A stretch of 64,000 nucleotides of DNA from Malus domestica (lineage: Eukaryota > Streptophyta > Magnoliopsida > Rosales > Rosaceae): assembly GCF_042453785.1 (NCBI RefSeq), contig NC_091673.1:15719501-15783500 (forward strand), in the 5' to 3' direction. Within the stretch, counting starts at the first letter, position 1. Each line of letters starts with the position of its first letter. The notes under the pieces were generated by a model, which was given only the letters and a program-made list of their open reading frames with translations, had not been told where the DNA came from and made no database searches. The position numbers and the translations under genes are program-made. This document shows positions 30,140 to 40,584 of the stretch, one piece after another.

Positions 30140-31130
30140 AACAATAATACTATTCTTATCATATTTTTATACTATATTTATATATCATCTTACGTGTTAT
30201 TTGATGTGGACATATACATCATTTAAATTAATCACAATTTAATTTAAATTAAAAACCATTTAGTAAACCAATAATTAAAAAAAAAAATTGGAATTAAATG
30301 GTTATTGTGATATATGAGGAATCTTTTGTTTCTTCTCCCGTTTCTTCTTCCAGTTCTTTCACGCCATATTTTTTTTCTTCAGCCGCCTCGCTATTGATGG
30401 AAGCAGACGAAGTAATGGAGCTATACGATTCTTTCTGGTTTGAGCTCCAGATCTTCAAGAAACAACCAGTTTCATCGAACCCATCAAATTTCAAAGAACA
30501 CCCAAATCATGAAATCGAAGAAAACGCATCAAAACCAGAGTTTTAAAGGATTCCAACCAAGCACACCAGGTCCATGAGCGACGAGTTGAGCTCCAATATG
30601 AGCACTCTCTCGCTGGACTCTGTCCTCCACAGATCGAAGCTCTCCATAATTCTTTCCAGAAAAGAAGCCAAGGAAATCGAAAATTGGAAACCCGAAGCAG
30701 ATATATTCAGAAGAAGAGCCACATAAGAAAGTTGAAAAGAGGAGGAGAAGAAAGAAGAAGAGTGAGAGCAAGAGCTTGATGGACCTTCAGTTTGAAGAGC
30801 TAAAAGGGTTTATAGATCTTGGTTTTGTTTTCTTAGAGGAAGATAAAGATTCAAACTTGGTTTCAATCATTCCTAGGCTGCAAAGATTGGGAAAGAAAGA
30901 TGATAGCAGAGATTGAGAGTTTTGATGAGCCTGCAATTACAAGGCTGTACCTTTCTGAAGCTTGGGAAGACCACATCAGATTAATTTAAATGAATTTTAA
31001 ATTATTGGTTTATTAAATGATTTTTAATTTAAATTAAATTCTGATTAATTTAAATGACGTGACTGTACACATCAAATGCCACATAATATGGTATAAAAAC
31101 ATGGTAAGAATAACTTTACTGCTTTTAAAA
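30140..31130. mobile_element. Pack-type TIR element carrying a DUF1685 gene fragment
   Basis: About 120 bases at the left (about 30145-30275) are approximately the reverse complement of about 30985-31128. Paired stretches include TTATTTGATGTGGACA with TGTACACATCAAATGCC, and AATTTAATTTAAATTAAAAA with its complement, then AAACCAATAATT. Between them lies a plus-strand fragment of a DUF1685 gene. Long terminal inverted repeats around host coding sequence is the Pack-MULE or Pack-TIR pattern. No transposase is present. Outer borders are fixed only to within about 10 bases and I could not identify the target duplication. Confidence 0.7.
30397..30985 (+). pseudogene. DUF1685 family gene fragment (captured)
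   Basis: From the ATG at 30397 the frame reads MEADEVMELYDSFWFELQIF, a typical DUF1685 start (MEAEEVLxLYDSCWFE). After an in-frame TAA at 30544-30546 the same frame continues with TRSMSDELSSNMSTLSLDSV and SKLSIILSRKEAKEIE. After a frameshift near 30745 it continues SKSLMDLQFEELKGFIDLGF, then VSIIPRLQRLGKKD, and in another frame DEPAI(T)RLYLSEAW near 30925-30960. This order matches the plant DUF1685 family, whose biochemical role is unknown. The stop, the shifts and the absence of the C-terminal part show a non-functional copy. It lacks introns in this stretch and is bounded by the inverted repeats of the host transposon. Confidence 0.8.
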
Positions 31131-31185
31131 ACTTCATCACAAACCGTTGAACGTGGTTTCTTTGCAGTACTGGTATTATCCATAG

Positions 31186-31384
31186 GGGATTTGGATCCTT
31201 TCCAAGACAACTAGTCGGATCCTCTTGACCAATGTTCATGGACCGTTAGATTTTTATCTAACGGCTACAATTATTGTAATTTTTAGAGAGCCCCCTGTTT
31301 GTAGCCGTTGGATAAAAATTCAACGGTCCACGAACACTAATCAGGAGGATCCGACCAGTTGCCTCGGAGAGGATCCATATCCAT
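31186..31384. mobile_element. Fold-back MITE (about 199 bp, near-perfect hairpin)
   Basis: The left arm GGATTTGGATCCTTTCC...CTAACGGCTACAA is the imperfect reverse complement of the right arm TTGTAGCCGTTGGATAA...GGATCCATATCC. The arms are about 90 bp with a loop of about 20 bp. Several GGATCC sites lie symmetrically. No coding capacity. Confidence 0.8.
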
Positions 31385-31401
31385 CAACAAGGGTGATTGA
31401 T

Positions 31402-32805
31402 GAGTATATTTTATATTATATATTTTCAATATAGGACTTTCGACTTCTTCTGGAGCAAAACAGGATCAAATGGACGAATTTTGGAGTAATTCTAGTTGGA
31501 GGACGTTCGTGAGTCACTTAGCTTGATCGTATCAAAATTTGGGATTTTTCCACAAAGTGGTTATTTTCTGGCGATAAAATAAAGAAGCAGTGCGTAATGC
31601 TGGAAAATGACGTTTTTGGGCTTAAATTGCGTTTTTGGAGCCCAAGATGACCTCGGATGGGTTAGTGGCCTTCTGGAAAAGTGTTCAGAATATTCCAAAC
31701 ATTAAATCCAGCTATATTGGGCCAGTTTTGGAGCAGCTTATGGGTCAAAACGTGGCTGTTCAGATTTTAAACGAATTTTATCATTTAATTTAGGGTTATG
31801 TTTCCTAAATTTTAGGGGGATTTAAATTAATTTTAGTTTCCTAGGGTTTGTGTGGGAGGCTTGGCAGATATATGGCTTGGCCGTCTACCATATTTCTTAA
31901 GGAATGCTTTATTTTATGCAACTTTGGAGACAGAGAGAATTACTAGGGTTTTGGAGATTTTCTACTTGAAAGTGTTTTCAATCATTTTCTTAAGAATATT
32001 TTCTATGATTTCAATTATGAATATGCGGAACTAATTTCTTTTGCTAGGGCGAAGTCTTGAGCCTTAGCATGAATATGTGATTTTTATTTAATTGCTTATG
32101 ATTGATTGCATGCGTACTTTGAATTGTTAATCACCGGGATAAAATCTATCTAATTGTCTTAATGCCTGATCACCATTAAGATCTTTAGAAAAGTAATTTG
32201 ATGCAATTTTGGTCGGAAGGTTCCCTGAAATTGACGCTGGCTTCTTGTGATTAATAATTGTAATTTCTCTTAGGATGAATATCACGTCTTAAGGATTGCA
32301 TGGTTTTTCAAAGGATTTTCATAAAGCATAATGAGTCTTTCATGTTCAGATTTGATCCGAACGTCCAGACGGGTTGCATGTTAGATATACGTTCTATGTT
32401 GGAGGTTCCAAGTAGAATATGAATTAGGAAAATCTAACTTTCAAAGTGGCATGTGTAGATTATAAGTAATTGGTAAAAATTCATAGGATTGCTAGGTGAT
32501 GGTGGAACTCTAGTGTTTTCTTAATTTTATTCTCCCAAAACTGTTTTCTTTTCTCTCTAGTTCTAATATTGCAGATTGTTTATTTTAATTCATTAATTTC
32601 GTTTTTATTTTAATTAGGTTATAAAATCAATCACTTCAATTTCTACTTTACAATAATTAAATAGAATCTGATTAGTTCGAATTATTTAATAATCCCTGTG
32701 GAGACGACCTTGCGAAATCCGTTTATACTACAATAATCTTGTGATTCTTGCAAGTAAAATAGGAGATTTAAGCCCTTTCACATGAGTAGTAAAAATCCCT
32801 ATCAA
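31402..32805 (+). mobile_element. Probable solo LTR of a large gypsy/LARD-type element
   Basis: The segment starts TGATGAGTATATTTTATATT and ends ATCCCTATCA. It contains CCTGTGGAGACGACCTTGCG (about 32696-32715), resembling the CCCTGTGGA(T)TCGACC motif found in long plant gypsy LTRs. There is no ORF of note over 1.4 kb. Neither a second LTR nor a target duplication is evident. The assignment is by overall resemblance. Confidence 0.45.
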
Positions 32806-33091
32806 GAAAATGAAGAAAAAGGTGATGTACGCGAAATTCTATATATACTAAAACTCAGTTCAACAAGTTTACTGTTTTTAAGTACAGTAAAATGACTGAA
32901 TTGCCTCTGTCTTTTGCATTCCTCTTCGTTGTGTTTTTCAGTCTCAACAGTAAAATGATTAATTTGGCCTTATTGGATACGTGTTGGCCATTTGTTATTC
33001 CATTCTTCAGCTGTCGTTGGCTCATTTTGACAGCAAGTACTGCCGACCGCTCCTCCACTGCTGCTGTGTTTACCCTCTCTCTTCCTTCCTC
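32806..33091. other. Spacer
   Basis: The ORFs at 32855-33095 on either strand are not conserved-looking. No gene is called. Confidence 0.4.
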
Positions 33092-33094
33092 TTA

Positions 33095-33704
33095 GAGCAA
33101 CTCCACCCATGGAGTTTGCTCGGGGGACAGGCTCCAGGAAAGGGCCCGAGGGCCAGTGGGAGTAGGTCCAGCGTTGAAGGGCCCGAGTGAGGGTGGGAGC
33201 CCGAGTTGCAGGCCTGTGGAAAATTGACAGGCCTGCTGCCCGAGGGGGGAGGGGTCATGCTGACGCAAGGGAGAAAAAAAAAACCATTTTTTGTGTCAGG
33301 CTGGGTCTGGTTTTTAAATTTTTTTTTTTCTATATGCATTATTTTCACTTTTTCTATGATAGGTGTTGTATTACAGGAAGAAAAAAAAATCATTTTTTGT
33401 TTTCATCATTACTTTCTTGGCAAAAGAATTAAAGATATTATTTTTAGATACAATGACACGTGGCGCAACGAGAACGATTTAAAAAATCTTATTCGAAATT
33501 ACAAATAATTATATTTTGTATTATTTAAACAAAAAAAAAAACTAATATTTTATTGCCTATTGCCAGGGGAGAACTCCAAGGGTGGAGATGCAAATGATAA
33601 TTACTGTTCATTAATGACAGTTACTATTTATTAAAGGCAGTTACTGTTCAATAGGTGAATTCAACAGTGGATTGCCAAGGAGGGCTCAATGGGTGGAGTT
33701 GCTC
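33095..33704. mobile_element. 610-bp PIF/Harbinger-like MITE with TTA duplication
   Basis: Inverted ends GAGCAACTCCACCCATGG and CAATGGGTGGAGTTGCTC are flanked by TTA at 33092-33094 and 33705-33707. The left third is GC-rich (GGGCCCGAG repeated), the right two thirds AT-rich. ORFs inside overlap on both strands and show no domain. Confidence 0.85.
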
Positions 33705-33707
33705 TTA

Positions 33708-34840
33708 CTCGATCCACTACTGCTTTGATTCATATGTTGTTCTGTCAACCAAAAAGCCAGAGCCTGTTTCTCGAACTCTCTCCTACGGCGGAACCACCGC
33801 CATCATCAGGTGCGGCAGCTCCTTTTTGAATCTGCGTATTTCTGTACCTTAAAAAATTAGGGGGAAAAAGTGGGTCTTTCCTTTTTACTACTTCCCTTTG
33901 ATCTCTGCAAAAGCAAACTGAAGTTTTGATATTTTATTTATATCGCTGATGATTTTCTGGTAATTTAGTTTTTTAGATTCACACTCAATTTTCCTCACAA
34001 GTCGAATCTGCAACCACGATGTCCATGGGAAACAGGGAGTCTGATCGGGGAAGTTCTTGAGCCAATTCAGGGAAATTGAGATCGGTAGACGCACCTTTGA
34101 GGTCTATAGCTGCTGCATCCTATGCTCGAGCTGCCATTTCAGTTGTTGGGTATGACTAATTTCTTTCCTTTCTGGCCAATTTTCGACACCCAAAGTTGTT
34201 ATCTTTCAATTTCCCACATGGCTCTTCTGGTTCCTCGATTCCCTTCACTCCTCCTTTCCCCATTCCTACTCCTCCACTCTCCTCTTTCTTTATTCTTCTT
34301 ATTTCTTCTCTTTAATTTTTAGTGCTTATTTCTATAAAGCTTTTGAAAATATTTTGGCTTAGGATTTTGTTTGTTTTGTGTGATTGTACTTGCAGAGCAA
34401 GGGGAATGTTACCCCCAATGATTACTTATAAAAAATAAAATAAAATAATAATAATAATAAAAAAAAAAAGAGCAATTTGGTTCTGCTTCAAACCTACAAC
34501 GAGTAAGTTCCTCTGATCTGTGATTTTTAGGGTTTCGAAAAGGGTTATCGGCTAGAAATAGTTTGAGATTTGGGGAGTTAATGTTTTGAGAAATAGCTTT
34601 GAATTTTTGGTTTTATTTTTGCTGATTTTCGAAGTGGTTGTGGAAACCGGTTCTTTTGAACCAGTTTAATCGGTTTTAGTGATTGCATGTGGAGTGGGTT
34701 TTTGAATTTGTTTAGCCTATCTCAATAGGTCAAGATTATATTTTCCTTCAAGATTATATTTTCCTTCATTTTTTAGTAACCGAACAGAAAATTAACTCTC
34801 TCTCCTTTGTTTGGTTTAACTTTACCAATTGATACTTTAA
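33708..34840. other. Non-coding spacer with leader-like CT-rich tracts
   Basis: CT-rich stretches (about 34220-34320) and exon-like CATCATCAGGTGCGG (about 33800) hint at the former 5' region of the kinesin-like relic at 35.8 kb, but no reading frame can be joined with confidence. Confidence 0.3.
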
Positions 34841-35657
34841 TAGCATGTTTACGTAAGGGTAATCGGAATAAAGAAAGGGAATTGAATTCCGATTACGGAG
34901 TATTCCGGTGTTTACTAAATATTAAGGAATCAAAAAAGTGGTGGAGCCCACACGAAACAAGGAATCCAATTCCTGAAATTGGAGGAACCGGATTCCCTAG
35001 TTTTGTGAGGTATTTGAATTCCCTAAGGGCAAGGGAATCAGGAATGCATATTTTATTCCAATTATGCTATCACTTGTTTCTTATTATCCCAACATTGCCC
35101 TTCATTTGACACTCATTATGTCATTTTTAATAAATAAATAAAACCTATTTATATTTTTTATATAGATAATTTTATTATATAAATTTAATTAAGAATTTAA
35201 TTTAATTAATTAGTATGAAAATAATTTATTTATGTAAGGGCAATTTAGTCATCAACTTAGTTTTCATTCCGATTGAAGTGAATTAGTAAACAACTTATAT
35301 AGACTCAATATCATTTTTGCAATCTTTTAATAAATAAATAAAACCTATTTATACATGCTTATATAGATGAATTTTATTATATAAATTTAATTAAGAATTT
35401 AATTAAATTATTAGTATGAAAATAATTTATTTATGTAAGGGCAATATAGTAATCAACCTAGTTTTCATTCCGATTGAAATGAATTAGTAAACAACTTATA
35501 TGGACTCAACATCATTCCTACTCCGATTCCTGACAGTTTTAGTAAACAACTTCAACAGGAATCTGATTCTGATTCCACCTCATTTCAATTCCTCCTCAAT
35601 CCAATTTCCCCTCAATCCAATTCCTCTCAATTTGATTACGGATTAGTAAACGCGCCA
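34841..35657. mobile_element. 817-bp MITE with TAA duplication and an internal 200-bp tandem repeat
   Basis: The ends TAGCATGTTTAC and GTAAACGCGCCA form inverted repeats with TAA on both sides (34838-34840, 35658-35660), as for PIF/Harbinger-type elements. Inside, the stretch from TTTTAATAAATAAATAAAACC (about 35125) is repeated from about 35325 with about 90 percent identity. The motifs GATTCCxxTTCC and GGAATTGAATTCC recur near both ends. Confidence 0.7.
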
Positions 35658-35768
35658 TAAAAGTTTCTTAAGTTACTTCAACTATTAAGTGTGAAATAAT
35701 TGAATACTTGAAAATTGGGTTTCGTTTGATTGTTTGTGCCAATTGAGCTAATCTTTTGTTGTGTAGCA

Positions 35769-35932
35769 ACAAGGAGAAATGAGTCGGCCGGAGGACTCTG
35801 AAAGATAATTGTTGTTGTTGCTGCTATAGATATGCCGGCGGAGCCTGTGGAGGGAGAGTTTAGGCTTGGTTTGAGAAGTGGGATAATCCTCTGCAATGCT
35901 ATCTATAAAGTTCAAACTGGAGCTGTGCCCAA
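35769..35932 (+). pseudogene. Orphan kinesin-14 calponin-homology exon
   Basis: One frame encodes RRNESAGGL, a TGA stop (35796-35798), then KIIVVVAAIDMPAEP and FRLGLRSGIILCNAIYKVQ followed by TGAVPK and a GT donor (35933). Plant KCH-type kinesin-14 proteins have R(R/Y)EAAxWLR(K/R)MVGVVxAKDLPAEP and (L/F)RLGLRSGIILCxxLNKVQPGAV(P/S)K at the start of the CH domain, which binds actin. The stop replaces the Arg of WLRK. No other kinesin exon (rest of CH, motor) is recognisable in the following 4 kb, part of which is occupied by a TRIM-like element. A broken exon of a lost or relocated gene. Confidence 0.75.
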
Positions 35933-36139
35933 GGTGACCCTGATCCTCTGATCCTTTTCCAAATTGTCACATTTGTGGTTGTTGTTGAATGGTTTATGCA
36001 TATGGAAGAAATATGGGAACCATTGAAATATTGAATACTTTGATTTTGTGTATTTTTTCAAGGAATGGGAGAACCTTTGAATAAGTATGGTTCCTTAATT
36101 GAAGCAATTCATGTCATGACTGGATCACTATTTCACCTA

Positions 36140-36350
36140 TCGCCAATGAAAATTATTGTCGACGATAGGCATTGAAAAATCCATATGTTTTTATCTGCAA
36201 AAACATTCAGATATGGTGTATCTTAATAACTTTCTCATGACCGCCAAAGAAAATTACTGTATCGACTAGGCATTGAAAACTGCCATTATTTATAAGATGT
36301 TATTATCTGCAAAAACATTCACATATGGTGCATCTTAATAACTTTCTTCT
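36140..36350. repeat. Two-copy tandem repeat (about 105 bp)
   Basis: The pattern CGACGATAGGCATTGAAAA...ATCTGCAAAAACATTCAGATATGGTG is repeated with divergence as CGACTAGGCATTGAAAACTG...ATCTGCAAAAACATTCACATATGGTG, both followed by CATCTTAATAACTTTCT-like sequence. Confidence 0.65.
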
Positions 36351-36434
36351 CATGCTATTTTATTTGATTCTATAATCAAAATTTTGTAGTTTTTAGATTT
36401 TGTGGATCTTAGTAAATTAGGTAATACGGAGAGT

Positions 36435-36674
36435 TGAATATCAGAGTGCGCCACGAACAAACAAACCAACTGAATATAAAATTTTATTAAATGGAATTGC
36501 TAAGAATGCTACATGAACCGAAGAGACTACATCTTGACTGACTTATAATTCTACGAGCTGCAAAGTACCATATATATAGAGAATTAACCTAACCCTAATA
36601 AGCAAGGAAACAAAACCCTAATACTAACGGGCTAAGCCCAAATTCAAACAATAAAATAATCCTAAATTTCAACA
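36435..36674 (-). repeat. 3' LTR of the TRIM-like element
   Basis: 240 bp, preceded on the minus strand by a run of about 8 G. It matches 37942-38176 (for example AGACTACATCTTGACTGAC in both). Confidence 0.85.
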
Positions 36675-37941
36675 CCCCCCCCGTCAAACTCATGGTTGTA
36701 CACGTCATGAGTTTTCCAACAAGCAAATGTGGATGCAAGCTCTGTTAGGCGGACACGACAAGGCAAACTCCGTTAGGTGGACACGACAAGGCAAGCATGC
36801 GAGCAATCAAGTGAACAAACGAACAATCCAGGTTTCAATCAACAAGGCCCAACCAATGGCCTTCAAACAAATCATAATAGCCCAACAGATTGTGAGCTCC
36901 ATACTTTTTTCTTTTTTTCCTCCTTTCACGCCATAAGTTTGCCAACAAGCAGATGTGGATGCAAGCTCCGTTAGGCGGACACAACAAGACAAGCTCCGTT
37001 AAGCGGACACGACAAGACAAGCTCCGTTATGCGGACACGACAAGACAAACTCCGTTAAGCAGACACGACAAGGCAAGCGGGCGAGCAAACGAACAATCTA
37101 GGCTTCAATCAACAAGGCCCAACCAATGGCCTTTTAACAAATCATAATAGCCCAACGGATTGTGAGCTCCATACTTTTTTCTTTTTTTCCTCTTTTCCTG
37201 TTTTCTTTTTCTATTTGTTTTTTTCTTTCTTTTCCTTCTTCTTTCTTTTTCTGTGCGAACAAGTGCAAACAGCGACGGCGAGACTTTTGGTTGCAGATGG
37301 CAGGTGGTGGTGACAGCGTTCGATGGCGATGGCATTCTGTTGCAGCGGTTGTTCCAGTGGGTTCGGCATTCTGGTGTAGCGGTTATTCGAGTGGGTTCGA
37401 AACTGCAGTAGAGTACATGGCGAGGACAAACTCGATCTGTGTTTGTGGTTCTACGGTCGAGCAGGAGCGGTAGTGGGGCAGACGGGTTCAAGGGTTCAGG
37501 TGGGCTTGGTGGCGGGTTTGATGCAGGTTTGGCGGCGTGATAGGGTTAGGTCCAAGGCGGCGGTAGGTTCATCAGATCCGACGCGGTGCGCATGCAGTGA
37601 CTTCAAGTGCGGGTGCGGGTCATCAGGTGTTTCAGACTGGGTGCAGGGTGGCGAGGTGGTGCGTGTCTGGAAGAAGCAGCAGTGGTGGATGGTTCAAACA
37701 ACGGGTGCACAACGATGATCTCATCAAGCAGAGACTGATTTTAGCGAGTTTGCAACAACAGGTTCAAATGGGTGTAGGCTGTGCATAGCAACCACTTCAA
37801 ATTTTATTTTTTTTAACTACGAAACCCTAACCTAGGGCACAACGAGAAAACAAATCACAACGAAGAAGATGACAAGACAAACAAGCTAGCTACCAAGAAC
37901 ATATTTAACCTCGGAAGATCAAACCTGCTCTGATACCAAGT

Positions 37942-38176
37942 TGAATATCAGAGTGCGTCACGAACAAACAAACAAACTAAATATAAAGTTATTAAATGGA
38001 ATTGCTAAGAAGGCTACATGAACCGAAGAGACTACATCTTGACTGACTTATAATTCTACAAACTACAAAGCATCATATATATAGAGAACTAACATAACCC
38101 TAATAAGCAAAACGGAACCCTAATACTAATAGGCTAAGCCCAAATTCAAACAATAAAATAATTCTAAATTCCAACA
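37942..38176 (-). repeat. 5' LTR of the TRIM-like element
   Basis: 235 bp, followed on the minus strand by the spacer ACT and the primer-binding site. Confidence 0.85.
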
Positions 38177-38995
38177 CGAAGTACTCTTTCGCTTCTTTCA
38201 TTGAATGTGGGTGAATCATAGTTGCATAAGTAATGATGTAGTTCGCAATTGCTAAAAACATTTGGCTTACTACTCTGTCAGTTGTGCATCTAATCTTCTG
38301 TAGGTCGGCATTATTCATGCTATCAAAAAGCTCCATAGTGATCTTCTAGCCATGGATTAGCAGTTTCACTTCACGCATCCGTCCAAGAAATTTGTTGTCA
38401 GATAATGCCTGCAACTTGGGCTTTTCCTTTAGTAAAGCTTATGGATGCATTGCAAGACTACCAAGAGAACACATAAAGTTTTATTACACCTCATGCGTTT
38501 AATAAATTATTTTAGCTTTCATTTGTTTGCAATGAAACTTTTACTATCGTTTTACACTCCTAGAGAATCTCACTATAGCCCTTTTATCTGATTCTGCAGT
38601 CAACAAAAAATCTTCATTGAATACATAATGTTTGATGGAGTGACTGATGAGGAGCAACATGCACACCTACTCGGGGCAAAAGTTGGAAAATTGCTAGAGA
38701 CATTTCAAGTGGTTAGTTCTAATCTTTATGTACTTGCATAATAGGAGGAACTTCAATCCCTTTTGTGTGTTTCGTATAATATATATATACAAAATAACTT
38801 TTGCATTTGTTGTCTCCTTTCCTACAATTCATGAATTAATACCTTTTCATCCAATTGGTATTCTGAGTAAATTCACAACCAGTAATGAAAGCAAAGTAAT
38901 GAGCTTCTTTCTTTTCTTAACTATGTTTTTTTTTTTCCAGATCATGGAATGCTTTTCTTATGCTGAGATTGTAATCCAATCAATAAGCAAGTGAA
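38177..38995. other. Possible unrecognised gene fragments
   Basis: On the minus strand 38430-38177 encodes a stretch including LFDSMNNADLQKIRC and SQMFLAIANYIITYA, with an upstream frame KLQALSDNKFLGRMREVKL. On the plus strand 38600-38710 encodes FIEYIMFDGVTDEEQHAHLL followed by a possible donor, and 38938-38993 a short exon-like segment after a polypyrimidine tract and AG. I do not recognise either. They could be pieces of one or two decayed host genes. Confidence 0.25.
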
Positions 38996-40249
38996 ACACA
39001 CAAGTTCTTCATCGCATGTTAGTTTTGATCCATTTCTAAAAATCCTATGCGTGGTACAAGAAAAACATCTCTTTAGCAGCAAAGAAGAAAGAAGAGTAAA
39101 GTACTGAACAACAATATGAAAAGTTGGGACATAGAAAACAAGATATTTTGTGTATTATAACTATATGGATGTAAATAAGATAATTTTTATTTATGATTTG
39201 GTCTCTATAGAACATAGGGATGTGAATAGATTTTGATATGGATGTGAATAAATTTTTACAAGTCCCACACATGTAACGAAGTTTTAAAACCCGTGCATTG
39301 CTCGAGCTCTTTTGCTCGTTTAAGCTAAAGCGAGGCCTTGTAATGGCAGAAATATATTTCTCAAGATTGAGCCAATATCCAACAGTATGGGGAAGAACAC
39401 TCTCAATAGGGGTGATTTTATCCGAGTCTTACATGTTCTATCCTTTGTTATCCAATGTGTTAAAGAGGAATTCTCAATGTTGGTGGAACGATATTGAGGT
39501 AGACATGTTTCAGATCTAACTATGATACGGCCAAGCTTATAATATGTCAGCAATACTGGGATAAATGGACTACCCAAAGTAGGTAGTTATCGCCTGCGAG
39601 CTTAATGGGTAGGAGGGAGGCAACATTCCGAGGATCAACGTGTAATATTGTACGTTTGTGCACAAGAGGAAAAGGTATTGAGGCCAGTAAAAGAATAAGT
39701 CAAGCCATTAAGGAAGAGGGGAAGGAAGAAATTCTGGTGGATGAAGAGAGGAGAAGAGAGAATAGACAACAGATAACAGAGAAATTGGTTTCTTGCTTTC
39801 GCAGATGAGCTTAAGCTCTTACCTTTGCTTAGTTATTGAGGCAGTTTTAACATGTGAAATATAGCATTCATATTAATATTTTTGGTCGCATATAGATCCT
39901 TGAAAATTTGGAGGATTTATAAGATTTGGATTTTCGTATGAATTATATCTACTTGTATTAGAACAGCTTTTGACACCTTAGAAATTGTTATGTCATTAAA
40001 CTCATCCATATGCTATATTAGAGAGCCTAACTTCCTATGGAACAAAAAGGACAGTCAAATTGGATTAGCCGCAAAAGTGCACAAGTGTCACCCTTTGATC
40101 CTTTGTGGCAAATATGAAATCATATTCTAATAAACCTATGCGTACTAGATTCCTAGACACACGGGCAATTTCAGTCAAATGGACCTTACAGTTGACGGAT
40201 TACCTGCCACATATCGCAATGAAATGTGGTCGTTCAAGCATTACTCATA
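38996..40249. other. Intergenic, no supported gene
   Basis: ORFs at 39298-39519 and 39605-39808 (plus) and 39577-39320 (minus) show no domain, no splice context and no paralogue in the window. I see nothing else here. Confidence 0.45.
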
Positions 40250-40429
40250 ACAGACTCGATCAACTTTGGTGCAACTAACTTCTCGTGAATGCCTGACCAA
40301 GCATAAAGAAAGAAATTCAACCGTAGATCATGCCATGGGGAAAGATCCTGACCGTGGTAGTGACTAAATCATCCACTTTCTACGTAGCTCACTCGCTGTT
40401 GCCACAAAGTTTTTCAGCATATAAACCCC
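40250..40429 (+). promoter_or_regulatory. Proximal promoter and TATA box of STP D
   Basis: CATATAAACCCC at 40418-40429, about 160 bp upstream of the ATG. The 150 bases before it align with the displaced promoter segment of STP B at 9320-9479 and, more weakly, with the region before the TATA box of A. These preserved blocks (GATCAACTTTGGT, GCCTGACCAAGC, CACTCGCTGTTGCC) are candidate shared control elements. Confidence 0.6.
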
Positions 40430-40584
40430 ACAAGCACACGTCTTATTTCAACAAGCTAGTCTCCTCTTCTAGAGTTTCCTTAGATCATCTAATACATAAA
40501 AAAAATTCCACATTCATCAAATTCGATACTGTGACATATAGTGCAGCAAAATAAGTTTGAGCACTTAATTAAGAGCGAGAAACC

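Larger units (their letters stand above)
36435..38176 (-). mobile_element. TRIM-like non-autonomous LTR element (1.74 kb)
   Basis: LTRs at 37942-38176 (5') and 36435-36674 (3'), both TG...CA on the minus strand and about 90 percent identical. The primer-binding site TGGTATCAGAGCAGG (minus strand of 37938-37924, initiator-Met tRNA) is next to the 5' LTR. The polypurine tract is the G-run complementary to 36675-36682. The 1.27-kb interior has no gag-pol. It holds a 230-bp duplication (about 36717-36945 and 36945-37175) and 28-bp tandem units of the type CTCCGTTAAGCGGACACGAC (36740-37070). ORFs at 37162-37790 are low-complexity Gly/Val/Cys sequence. The flanks do not show a clean 5-bp duplication. 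Confidence 0.85.

Noticed and set aside
33070..33508. Overlapping ORFs on both strands at the MITE
   Set aside because: They cross MITE borders and contain no domain.
37162..37788. Overlapping ORFs in the TRIM-like element
   Set aside because: Low-complexity, no domain, no agreement between frames; part of the non-coding interior of the element.
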